A DNA stretch of 64,000 bases from Pseudalkalibacillus sp052246725 (lineage in GTDB: Bacteria > Bacillota > Bacilli > Bacillales > Fictibacillaceae): the NCBI GenBank assembly GCA_052246725.1, contig JBQQCL010000002.1, one strand, 5' to 3'. Made by a program: the position numbers and the translations under genes. Below are positions 42,736 through 50,612 of this stretch, piece after piece (the first letter of the stretch is position 1; each line of letters starts with the position of its first letter). The notes below the pieces were generated by a model. It was not told the origin of the DNA. It saw nothing but the letters and a program-made list of their open reading frames with translations, and ran no database searches.

Positions 42736-43895
42736 AACAGATCAAAGCTGGAATCATAGGGACAGGTTTTTCAGCAATGTCTCATTTGGAAGCGTTGAAA
42801 AGACTGCCAAACGTTGAGGTAGTCGCAATCGCTTCAAGCGAACTCTCTAAAGCAGAAAAAGTAGCCAATCAATACCATATCGATCAGGCGTATGATGATG
42901 TGGATCATTTGATCAATGACCCAGAGGTGCAAGTCATTCACAATTGCTCTTCGAATTTCTTACACTTTCCTTTTAATAGAGATATCCTGCTGGCTGGAAA
43001 ACATCTGCTTTCTGAAAAGCCGCTTGCGATGAGCAGTGAAGAATCGAAGGAATTAAAGGAACTCGCGAATAAACATAATCTTATAGCAGGCGTATGTTTC
43101 AACTACCGCCACTTTCCGATGGTCAAACAGATGAAGGATGATCTCTCTTCAGGTCAGCAAGGAAGAGTGCATCTTGTTTACGGCGGATATGTACAGGACT
43201 GGTGTTTATATGAAACAGATTACAGCTGGCGTATGGATGCTGAGAAGAACGGACCGTCACGGGCAATAGCCGATATCGGTTCACATTGGTGTGACACTGT
43301 CCAATATATCCTCGGTAAGAAAATCGTAGAAGTATTCGCTGATTTAAAGACAGTTCATTCCACCCGTCAAAGACCGAAAGCGGAAGTACAGACGTTTGGC
43401 AAAAGTAATTCCGTCGATACAGAGGAAGTCCAGATCGACACGGAGGATTACGGAAGTGTCCTTGTCCATTTTGAAGATGGCATCCACGGGGTTTTCACCG
43501 TTTCCCAGGTCAGTCCTGGACGTAAAAATAAATTCTATTTTGATATCGCGACAGCTCATGCAACTTATTCCTGGGATCAGGAACAGCCGAACCGGCTATG
43601 GATCGGTCAGCGGAACGAGCCGAACAAGGAACTGGTGAAAGATCCAGCTCTCCTTTCTCCAGAAGCGGCAAGCCTAGCCCACTATCCAGGTGGACATCAG
43701 GAGGGGTGGCCGGATGGATTGAAGAACTTGATGCTGGATTTTTATGAAGCAATCAATCAAAAGGAAGACAATGTTGATTTGGAAAATGAAACATCCTTCG
43801 CTTCCCTTGCTGAAGGTCATCGGATCATGCAGTTGATCGAGGCGATCCTTGAAAGCCATGAGACAAAAAGATGGGTCCAAATTTCTGAAGAGTAG
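42732..43895 (+). CDS. Gfo/Idh/MocA family oxidoreductase 3
   Basis: 387 aa with GIIGTGFSAMSHLEALKRLP, SEKPLAMSSEES and the domain motif IADIGSHWCDTVQYI. Start ATG overlaps the preceding stop and has GGAGGGAG upstream. Third dehydrogenase of the operon; it is the most normal in its family motifs and length. Confidence 0.9.
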   Translation: MKQIKAGIIGTGFSAMSHLEALKRLPNVEVVAIASSELSKAEKVANQYHIDQAYDDVDHLINDPEVQVIHNCSSNFLHFPFNRDILLAGKHLLSEKPLAMSSEESKELKELANKHNLIAGVCFNYRHFPMVKQMKDDLSSGQQGRVHLVYGGYVQDWCLYETDYSWRMDAEKNGPSRAIADIGSHWCDTVQYILGKKIVEVFADLKTVHSTRQRPKAEVQTFGKSNSVDTEEVQIDTEDYGSVLVHFEDGIHGVFTVSQVSPGRKNKFYFDIATAHATYSWDQEQPNRLWIGQRNEPNKELVKDPALLSPEAASLAHYPGGHQEGWPDGLKNLMLDFYEAINQKEDNVDLENETSFASLAEGHRIMQLIEAILESHETKRWVQISEE

Positions 43896-43907
43896 AGGTG
43901 TAGAACA

Positions 43908-44876
43908 TTGAAACTAGGAGTATTCACAGTCTTATTTGCTGAAAAATCATTCGAAGAAATGCTTGATCATGTAAAAGAGAGCGGATTACATGCTGTAGAA
44001 ATCGGGACAGGCTGTTACCCAGGGGGTTCGCATTGTCCTTTAGATGAACTGCTGGAAGATGAAGGAGCACGGAAACAATATCTCCAGAAGGTCCAGGAGC
44101 GGGATTTGACAATCAGTGCCTTCAGCTGTCATGGAAACCCGATATCACCTGATAGAAATTTCGCACAAGAATCTGATGAAACACTTCGTAAAACGATCAG
44201 GCTTGCTGCATTGATGGATGTTCCTGTGGTGAACTGTTTTTCCGGAGTAGCAGGGGATCATGATGGTGCTATACATCCGAATTGGCCAGTCACCCCATGG
44301 CCAGGTGATTATGGGGACGTATATGAATGGCAATGGGAGAATAAGCTTATACCTTATTGGAAGGAAATCGGTCAATTGGCAGAAGAACATGGGGTGAAAA
44401 TCGGCCTCGAATTACATGGCGGTTTCCTGGTACACACACCTTACACGATGCTGAAGTTACGGGAAGCAACAAATGATTCGATTGGGGCAAATTTGGATCC
44501 GAGCCATTTATGGTGGCAGGGAATTGATCCAGTTGCTGCAATCAAAATACTTGGTGAAGCGGATGCCATCCATCATTTCCATGCGAAGGATACGTATATT
44601 GACCAGGACAACGTCAACATGTATGGACTGACGGACATGCAGTCATACGGTGAAGTGAGGACAAGGGCCTGGACTTTCCGTTCAGTAGGTTGCGGTCACA
44701 GTGTAGAAGAATGGTCGAACATCATAAGCGCATTACGGATTTATGGCTATGACCATGTCGTGAGTATTGAGCATGAAGATCCGATCATGTCGATCGACGA
44801 AGGATTCAACCGTGCAGTAACCAATTTGAAATCAGTGCTGATTAAAGAAAAACCATCAGAAATGTGGTGGGTATAA
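43908..44876 (+). CDS. sugar phosphate isomerase/epimerase (xylose-isomerase-like TIM barrel) 2
   Basis: 322 aa. Catalytic-metal pattern: GLELHGGFLVH, GANLDPSHLWWQG, HHFHAKDTYID and the C-terminal VVSIEHEDPI. Longer than the first barrel by about 60 residues. TTG start with AGAGGTG upstream, 12 bases after the third dehydrogenase. Last gene before the terminator; no transporter or regulator accompanies the operon here. Confidence 0.88.
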   Translation: MKLGVFTVLFAEKSFEEMLDHVKESGLHAVEIGTGCYPGGSHCPLDELLEDEGARKQYLQKVQERDLTISAFSCHGNPISPDRNFAQESDETLRKTIRLAALMDVPVVNCFSGVAGDHDGAIHPNWPVTPWPGDYGDVYEWQWENKLIPYWKEIGQLAEEHGVKIGLELHGGFLVHTPYTMLKLREATNDSIGANLDPSHLWWQGIDPVAAIKILGEADAIHHFHAKDTYIDQDNVNMYGLTDMQSYGEVRTRAWTFRSVGCGHSVEEWSNIISALRIYGYDHVVSIEHEDPIMSIDEGFNRAVTNLKSVLIKEKPSEMWWV

Positions 44877-44885
44877 TATCTTGTG

Positions 44886-44917
44886 AACCGTTCAGTTTTC
44901 GCCTGGACGGTTTTTTC
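44886..44917 (+). terminator. intrinsic terminator of the sugar operon
   Basis: AACCGTTCAG pairs with CTGGACGGTT, followed by TTTTCGTT. Confidence 0.8.
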
Positions 44918-45035
44918 GTTGTTTTTCATTATCAGTATGAAAATGTTTAAGAGGTTTTATTTTCGTGAAAATGGGTTTAATAAGAATGACGTCACTCATG
45001 TTATCGAAATTTGAAATGAAAAGGAGCAGATCATT

Positions 45036-46292
45036 ATGTCATCGCATGCAAAAGTCCCCCATGATAAGAGTATCGATAATAGTTTTGCTCTGATGAAAGA
45101 AGGATATCGATTTATCGGAAACCGGATTGATGCGTATCAATCAGACCTGTTTGAAACACGCTTATTAGGAGAAAAAGTGATTTGCATGAGCGGGAAAGAA
45201 GCAGCTAGGATTTTTTATGACACCGATCGGTTTCAGCGAAAGGGAGCTGCTCCGAAAAGAGTTCAAAAATCGCTGTTTGGTGAAAATGCGGTACAATCAA
45301 TGGATGGTGAGAAACATATACACCGGAAACTTCTTTTCATGTCCTTGATGACGCCACCCCATCAAAAGAGGCTGGCTGGACTGATGAAGGTGGAATGGGA
45401 AAAAGCTGCACATAAATGGGAAACAGACGGAAAGATCGTTTTGTTCGACGAGGCAAAGAACACGTTATGCAAGATTTCTTGTGAATGGGCAGGTGTACCG
45501 TTAAAGGAATCAGAGGTTGAAGAACGAGCAGATGACTTCAGTGATATGGTTGATGCGTTCGGAGCAGTCGGTCCTCGTCACAGAAAAGGAAGAAAAGCAA
45601 GAAAGAAAACCGAAAAGTGGATTCAAACAGTCATTGAAGATGTTCGAAACGGCAGTCTTGAGGCAGAGGAAGGGTCTGCTTTATATGAAATGGCATTCCA
45701 CCGTGAGCTTAATGGCAAAAAGTTGGATACAGAAATGGCTGCGATCGAACTGATCAATGTGCTGCGACCAATTGTAGCGATTGCAACTTTCATCACTTTT
45801 TCTGCATTAGGATTACATGAAAACTCACAGTATAAAGAAAAACTACAGCAAGGTGACGAGCAATTCCTTGAAATGTTCGCACAAGAGGTTCGTCGGTTTT
45901 ACCCATTTGGCCCATTCGTAGGTGCAAGGGTGAAAAAGAGTTTTATATGGAACGATTGTGAATTCAAGAAAGGTACGCTTGTCCTGCTTGATATGTATGG
46001 AACGAATCATGATCCCAGGATTTGGGGTAATCCTCATGAATTTCGACCAGAGCGTTTTGAAGACTGGGACGGAGCCCTATTTGAATTCATTCCTCAAGGT
46101 GGAGGAGATCCAGCAAAAGGCCACCGGTGTCCAGGAGAAGGGATCACCGTTGAAGTGATGAAAACGAGCCTCGATTTTATCGTAAACAAAATCGATTATG
46201 AGGTTCCTGAACAAGATCTAAGCTACAGCCTTTCAAAAATGCCAACATTGCCAAATAGCTGCTTCATCATGAAGAACATCAAATTAAAATGA
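45036..46292 (+). CDS. cypC: CYP152 family fatty-acid peroxygenase (P450 BS-beta-like)
   Basis: 418 aa cytosolic cytochrome P450 that uses hydrogen peroxide to hydroxylate long-chain fatty acids at the alpha or beta position. The heme-thiolate motif is GHRCPGEG (Cys near 363), and the I-helix carries VLRPIVAI with Arg244-Pro245 in place of the usual acid-alcohol pair, the hallmark of CYP152. The helix-K ExxR-type motif is EVRR. AAAGGAG precedes the ATG. A TGACGTCA palindrome at 44987-44994 lies in the promoter region. Terminator downstream. Confidence 0.93.
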   Translation: MSSHAKVPHDKSIDNSFALMKEGYRFIGNRIDAYQSDLFETRLLGEKVICMSGKEAARIFYDTDRFQRKGAAPKRVQKSLFGENAVQSMDGEKHIHRKLLFMSLMTPPHQKRLAGLMKVEWEKAAHKWETDGKIVLFDEAKNTLCKISCEWAGVPLKESEVEERADDFSDMVDAFGAVGPRHRKGRKARKKTEKWIQTVIEDVRNGSLEAEEGSALYEMAFHRELNGKKLDTEMAAIELINVLRPIVAIATFITFSALGLHENSQYKEKLQQGDEQFLEMFAQEVRRFYPFGPFVGARVKKSFIWNDCEFKKGTLVLLDMYGTNHDPRIWGNPHEFRPERFEDWDGALFEFIPQGGGDPAKGHRCPGEGITVEVMKTSLDFIVNKIDYEVPEQDLSYSLSKMPTLPNSCFIMKNIKLK

Positions 46293-46304
46293 GTGGATTT
46301 TAGG

Positions 46305-46338
46305 AACAACCTGTTTTTAAAAAGCAGGTTGTTTTTTA
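46305..46338 (+). terminator. intrinsic terminator of the P450 gene
   Basis: AACAACCTG pairs with CAGGTTGTT, followed by TTTTA. Between here and 46531 nothing codes; a T-arm-like tRNA fragment (see findings) lies at 46376-46394. Confidence 0.8.
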
Positions 46339-46531
46339 TATGTGCGCCCGGCATGTGTACATACTCTAGGGTTCAAGTCCCGTTGCTATGGAACGCAAAA
46401 CCCTTATATGCTCTTTTGGGTGTTTGTAGTACAACTATGCTATAAATTCCAGGTGATAATCTTCTTCCGCTAATTTTTCATTTGAGTTTCAGAAGAAAAG
46501 GAAACTTTTCAGACCAATTTAAATGTAAATA

Positions 46532-46581
46532 TTGACAGTCAATCTTTTGTGTTATATGGTTAGTTACATAAGTAATTAACC
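46532..46581 (+). promoter_or_regulatory. promoter with overlapping GntR operator
   Basis: TTGACA (46532-46537), a 17-bp spacer and TATGGT (46555-46560). The inverted repeat GGTTAGTTAC (46558-46567) and GTAATTAACC (46572-46581), 9 of 10 matching around ATAA, covers the -10 and start site, as in YtrA-type autoregulated operons. Confidence 0.75.
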
Positions 46582-46613
46582 AATTATGTAAAAAGGAATA
46601 GGATGATGTAAAT

Positions 46614-46988
46614 ATGGGATTTTTTATTGAAGATGGTCGTCCTATTTTCGTGCAAATCGCCGAGCGTATCGAAAATGACATTTTAGAGGGGAGTTTACCG
46701 GAGGAATCACAGGTTCCATCTACAAATCAATTTGCTTCTTTTTATCAGATCAACCCAGCAACTGCAGCGAAAGGGGTCAATTTGTTGGTGGATGAAGGGA
46801 TTCTATATAAAAAAAGGGGGATTGGGATGTTTGTAGCTGCCGGCGCTTGTACGAAAGTGAAGGAAAAACGAAAGAACGAATTTTACAAGCAGTATGTCGT
46901 AAAAATGATGCAAGAGGCTAATAAATTGGGTATCACCACAACACAACTGAAAGAAATGATTGAAAGAAGGGATCAAACGGATGGATAA
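46614..46988 (+). CDS. GntR family regulator (YtrA subfamily)
   Basis: 124 aa: an N-terminal winged helix (RPIFVQIAERIENDILEGSL and QINPATAAKGVNLLVDEGIL) and a short C-terminal dimerisation helix pair rather than a large effector domain, which defines the YtrA group. It heads an ABC transporter operon and overlaps it by eight bases. Relatives are repressors released by cell-wall antibiotics. Confidence 0.9.
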   Translation: MGFFIEDGRPIFVQIAERIENDILEGSLPEESQVPSTNQFASFYQINPATAAKGVNLLVDEGILYKKRGIGMFVAAGACTKVKEKRKNEFYKQYVVKMMQEANKLGITTTQLKEMIERRDQTDG

Positions 46989-47877
46989 AATCGTTGAAGT
47001 CAATCATCTGAGAAAATCATTCGGGAAAGTGAAAGCAGTTGATGATGTCAGTTTTTCAATAGAAGAGGGGAAGATTTATGGCTTGCTCGGTAGGAATGGA
47101 GCAGGGAAGACGACACTCATGCATATCCTCACAGCACAGTCATATGCGACAACTGGTGATTTGAGCATTTTTGGGGAGGCTCCATTTGAAAACGATAATG
47201 TACTTTCTAAAATATGCTTCATAAAAGAAAGTCAAAAATATCCGGACCATTTTAGTGTAAGCGATGTTTTGAGTGTCGCTTCGTTCATTTTTCCGGATTG
47301 GGATCAGCCTTACGCTTCATCGCTGATTAAGGATTTCAAATTACCATTGAATAGGCGTGTGAAGAAATTATCGAGAGGGATGTTATCAGCCGTAGGAATC
47401 GTTGTGGGACTTGCAAGCAGAGCACCACTCACAATTTTCGATGAACCATACACGGGTTTGGATGTAGTGGCAAGAAGTTTATTTTATGATCGATTGATTG
47501 AGGATTACGCTGAGCATCCAAGGACGGTCATTTTATCTACACACTTGATTGATGAGGTCAGTCAGCTATTAGAGCACGTAATGGTGATTGATCAAGGAAA
47601 GTTGATCATAAACGAGGATGCTGATTCTCTCCGCGGTAGAGCATTTACTGTAGCCGGTGTATCTTCGAAAATCGAAGAATTCTCCCAGGGAAAGAATATT
47701 TTAGATAAAAAAACACTTGGTGGTTTGGTCTCAGCTACTTTTTTAGGTAATTTGGAACAAAAAGATCGGGACCATGCAAAAGCATTAGGATTGGAACCTG
47801 CCCCGATATCCATCCAGCAACTGATCATCCATTTGACGGGGGATACTTCTGAAAGAAAGGAACATATTTCCTTATGA
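46981..47877 (+). CDS. ABC transporter ATP-binding protein (YtrB-like)
   Basis: 298 aa. Walker A GRNGAGKTT, signature LSRGMLSAV (in place of the canonical LSGGQ), Walker B LTIFDEPYTGLD, and switch His in STHLIDEV. The signature has Arg for the first Gly, and a C-terminal extension of about 90 residues follows the core. ATG at 46981 lies inside the regulator gene; the next gene overlaps by four bases. Confidence 0.9.
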   Translation: MDKIVEVNHLRKSFGKVKAVDDVSFSIEEGKIYGLLGRNGAGKTTLMHILTAQSYATTGDLSIFGEAPFENDNVLSKICFIKESQKYPDHFSVSDVLSVASFIFPDWDQPYASSLIKDFKLPLNRRVKKLSRGMLSAVGIVVGLASRAPLTIFDEPYTGLDVVARSLFYDRLIEDYAEHPRTVILSTHLIDEVSQLLEHVMVIDQGKLIINEDADSLRGRAFTVAGVSSKIEEFSQGKNILDKKTLGGLVSATFLGNLEQKDRDHAKALGLEPAPISIQQLIIHLTGDTSERKEHISL

Positions 47878-48560
47878 ATCGAATACAAAGCGTAATGAGA
47901 ATGCATTTACTGGATAAATGGAACTGGGTGTTGATTCCATGGATGATCCTCCTGGGCAGTTTTGGAGTGAACTTGTTAATTGGAACTCTAACAAGTGGTC
48001 AAGAGCCGATTTATACAGGCGGGATTGCTTCGATTTACATCTATATGCTGGTCATCGGAGTTTTTTCTTTGGTCCAAACGTTTCCTTTTGCACTGGGATT
48101 CAGTATTCGGAGAACGGATTTCTTCATAGGAACGACAATGGTTGTTTCTGTTGTGAGCGCAGCGTGGGCAATTGTACTTCTAATCCTATCCATGATTGAA
48201 AAAAAGACTGGATTCTGGAGTGTGGAGCTCCATTTCTTTGATTTACCATATTTACATGATGGGACGATAGTGGAGCAATTCATTATTTCTTTTTTATTGA
48301 TGCTGCAGATGTATTTCCTTGGATTTGTTATAACGAGTATAAGTCGTCGTTTTGGGCTTATTGGAATGGCCATTCTTGCTATGTTCATGATCATCCTAGT
48401 CAGCATAGTTCTATACTTCATCAAATTCCAAAACTGGTGGGATGAGATCGGCCGATGGTTCATTAATCACACAGCATTCGAATTGGCGATCTGGTCGATA
48501 CCACTACTAGTAATTTACCTGTTTGTGTCTTTCATTCTAGTAAGAAAATCGACTGTGTGA
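47874..48560 (+). CDS. ABC transporter membrane protein
   Basis: 228 aa with six predicted transmembrane helices (about 18-38, 55-75, 97-117, 143-163, 170-190, 205-224). No family motif beyond ABC-2-like permeases; function as partner of the upstream ATPase is inferred from the four-base overlap. Substrate unknown, possibly an antimicrobial peptide or lipid-linked compound. Confidence 0.8.
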   Translation: MNRIQSVMRMHLLDKWNWVLIPWMILLGSFGVNLLIGTLTSGQEPIYTGGIASIYIYMLVIGVFSLVQTFPFALGFSIRRTDFFIGTTMVVSVVSAAWAIVLLILSMIEKKTGFWSVELHFFDLPYLHDGTIVEQFIISFLLMLQMYFLGFVITSISRRFGLIGMAILAMFMIILVSIVLYFIKFQNWWDEIGRWFINHTAFELAIWSIPLLVIYLFVSFILVRKSTV

Positions 48561-48587
48561 TTTAAAGAATCAAGGAGGAAGAGTAAA

Positions 48588-48929
48588 TTGGCTACTGTTC
48601 TGATTATTTTACAAAGTATACTAGTTTCGGTGTTTGCACTTGTGGGTTTCCAAAAAGTACTTGGGACACAAGAGCAAATCAGAGCGTTTAATCATTTGAA
48701 CCTTCCGCAATGGTTACGTGTATTGACTGGATGGATGCAGTTATTAGGTGTGATCGGTTTGATCATCGGTTACATGATTCCGGAATTTATTTTTATTTCT
48801 GGTATATGGTTTGGAATCATTATGGTAGCAGCAGTAATTTTTCATTTAAGAGTGAACGACCCAATTACAAAAGCTGTACCAGCATTAATGTTTGCAAGCA
48901 TGGCTATCATAATGATTGTGATCGGTTAA
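48588..48929 (+). CDS. DoxX-like small membrane protein
   Basis: 113 aa with four transmembrane helices and the DoxX-type motif GFQKVLGTQEQIRAFNHLNL followed by GWMQLLGVIGLIIGYMIPE. TTG start with AAGGAGGAA upstream. It is the fourth gene of the GntR operon, 27 bases downstream. DoxX proteins are redox-related or lipid-related; role here unknown. Confidence 0.8.
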   Translation: MATVLIILQSILVSVFALVGFQKVLGTQEQIRAFNHLNLPQWLRVLTGWMQLLGVIGLIIGYMIPEFIFISGIWFGIIMVAAVIFHLRVNDPITKAVPALMFASMAIIMIVIG

Positions 48930-48963
48930 AAACCTGCAATTCAGACAGCTAGTTCTAAAAATT

Positions 48964-49015
48964 ATTCTGTCTCATTATCAAGAGTATACTATTGTAATGA
49001 GACGGAATATTTTAT
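48964..49015 (+). terminator. inverted-repeat terminator of the GntR-ABC operon
   Basis: ATTCTGTCTCATTA and TAATGAGACGGAAT form a long stem with one mismatch, followed by ATTTTATTTTA. Confidence 0.6.
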
Positions 49016-49071
49016 TTTATTATCAGAGGCCTATAAGAAAGATTATGTAAACAAAATAAAAGTAAGTTAAA

Positions 49072-49104
49072 AAGGAGTTCAAATGAATGAACTCCACCCT
49101 TTTT
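49072..49104. terminator. bidirectional terminator
   Basis: GGAGTTCA AATGAA TGAACTCC with A-rich 5' and T-rich 3' flanks; serves the minus-strand endonuclease gene and transcripts from the left. Confidence 0.75.
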
Positions 49105-50081
49105 TATTTATTGTTGTTTAATAATATATTTACTTTTTCCTTTAAATCAGAATCATTTTCTAACCATTGTTTACTTGTGTTAGTTGTTATTCCAATTAAT
49201 GAGCTAGCTTTTTCAATACAGTTTGTTTTTGTAAGTTGTTCCAAAAACTTTTGTTTTCTTAACTTAACTGCATTTTTAGTATTTCTAAATTTTCGATCCT
49301 CAAGTAAGTCCAGTGGCGTTTTTTCTTTCATAAATTCCAAGTATTTTCGCTCTAAAAATAAATTTTTATCTTTATAAATCCATTGTGCAAATACTTGAAT
49401 TGTTTTTCTTCCACTTAGAAACAATCGGTAATTAGTTTTATCTGTTACTAAGTTTGTATCAATATTAAGCTTATCATTAAGGATTCTTTGTAAGGTATCC
49501 ATAAACAAATATGAGCCACCTACAAAAACAATAGTATATCCCTTAAAATTTATGCTGCCATCTCCATCAAAGTATCCTCTAACAAAGTGATGGAGATATT
49601 CTTGTGGAACATATGGAAACTCAACATTATTAGATTTACACGGATTTAGGCCATGTAGATTCATTAGGTCATCTTTCATTTTTTTACTATGCATGTAAAG
49701 CATATATACTCCAGTACTTTTGTTTCTATACAAGGGTTGAGTAGTCTTTAATTCTCTTTTGATTTCTTCTAGTATATCTTTCTCTTTTTGTGCAATTGAG
49801 ACAGTCTGCCCTTGTTGTGAAATGAATCCATCTGCAGTGAACAACCCTAAGATATACGCCATCGTTCCAGACCATGTTTTAAAATAATCTTCGTTAAAAT
49901 GGTATTTACGTTTCCAATGCCCTCTTGGTCTCCTTTCCACGTTATGCTTTAAGAGTAATTTATTTATGTATCGTGATGAGACATTTGCAAGTTCAGCTAT
50001 TCTTGTGGTGCTCTCCCCTTTTTTATAAAGAGAGATGATTTCTTCAACTTCTAAAGTCCTCTTCTTTGGACCCCTGGACAT
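49104..50081 (-). CDS. free-standing LAGLIDADG homing-endonuclease-like protein
   Basis: 325 aa. An N-terminal helix-turn-helix (LEVEEIISLYKKGESTTRIA and ANVSSRYINKLLLKHNV) is followed by two LAGLIDADG helices, YILGLFTADGF (near residue 80) and FVRGYFDGDGS (near 167), each with the catalytic acidic residue. C-terminal region is basic with a second possible helix-turn-helix (IEKASSLIGITTNTSKQWLE). The gene is more AT-rich than its neighbours, stands alone, and is inside no intron or intein. ATG at 50081 has AAAGGTG upstream. A mobile gene is inferred. Confidence 0.8.
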   Translation of the reverse strand: MSRGPKKRTLEVEEIISLYKKGESTTRIAELANVSSRYINKLLLKHNVERRPRGHWKRKYHFNEDYFKTWSGTMAYILGLFTADGFISQQGQTVSIAQKEKDILEEIKRELKTTQPLYRNKSTGVYMLYMHSKKMKDDLMNLHGLNPCKSNNVEFPYVPQEYLHHFVRGYFDGDGSINFKGYTIVFVGGSYLFMDTLQRILNDKLNIDTNLVTDKTNYRLFLSGRKTIQVFAQWIYKDKNLFLERKYLEFMKEKTPLDLLEDRKFRNTKNAVKLRKQKFLEQLTKTNCIEKASSLIGITTNTSKQWLENDSDLKEKVNILLNNNK

Positions 50082-50152
50082 GAAATCACACCTTTCCAAA
50101 TTATACCTTCTTTATTATTATACGAACAAACGTTTCTGTTCTCAAGTGTTTT

Positions 50153-50178
50153 GTTTAAACTATATTTATATAGGGTAC
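50153..50178 (+). promoter_or_regulatory. sigma-B promoter of the YflT-like gene
   Basis: GTTTAA (50153-50158), a 14-bp spacer and GGGTAC (50173-50178), 25 bases before the start codon; close to the sigma-B consensus. Confidence 0.8.
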
Positions 50179-50203
50179 TTCGGCTTTTAAGGAGGCGATT
50201 CAT

Positions 50204-50545
50204 TTGAAACCTAACTATAAGATTTTCCATAATGACGAACATTTGAGTGAATCCATCGATAAACTACGTAAAGATGGTGTCAGAGATGACGACATTTATA
50301 TGCTTGCGCATGATAATGATCATGACAGACGTGCACGAAAGAAAAACGATGCAAATAAAATCGGGGTCAAAGTGACCGGAATCGGCACGGCCACTAAAAA
50401 CGTATTTAGAGGAAAACCAGATAAACTAATTTCAAAAATGAAGGAAATTGGATTCGATCAGTCTAAAGCGCAAAAACTTGAAGAAGAATTAGATAAAGGA
50501 AAAACACTCTTAGTCGTTGCAAATCAGGATGAAGTGAAATTTTAA
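50204..50545 (+). CDS. general stress protein, YflT/17M-like
   Basis: 113 aa, soluble, ferredoxin-like 'heat induced stress protein YflT' domain: HNDEHLSESIDKLRKDGVRD, YMLAHDNDHDRRARK and GKTLLVVANQDE. B. subtilis YflT is a member of the sigma-B regulon, and the sigma-B promoter seen here agrees. TTG start with AAGGAGG upstream. Molecular role unknown. Confidence 0.85.
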   Translation: MKPNYKIFHNDEHLSESIDKLRKDGVRDDDIYMLAHDNDHDRRARKKNDANKIGVKVTGIGTATKNVFRGKPDKLISKMKEIGFDQSKAQKLEEELDKGKTLLVVANQDEVKF

Positions 50546-50577
50546 CAGAATAAAGAGATTCCTTTCTTTTCATATTA

Positions 50578-50612
50578 AAAAACCTTAGTCCATGTCCTGG
50601 GCTAAGGTTTTT
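50578..50612. terminator. bidirectional terminator between yflT-like gene and lysA
   Basis: AAAACCTTAG pairs with CTAAGGTTTTT around TCCATGTCCTGGG; T-runs on both strands. Confidence 0.8.

Noticed and set aside
44981..44996. TGACGTCA palindrome upstream of the P450 gene as a specific regulator site
   Set aside because: Only 8 bp, no adjacent regulator and no known Bacillus regulator with this site; too short to claim.
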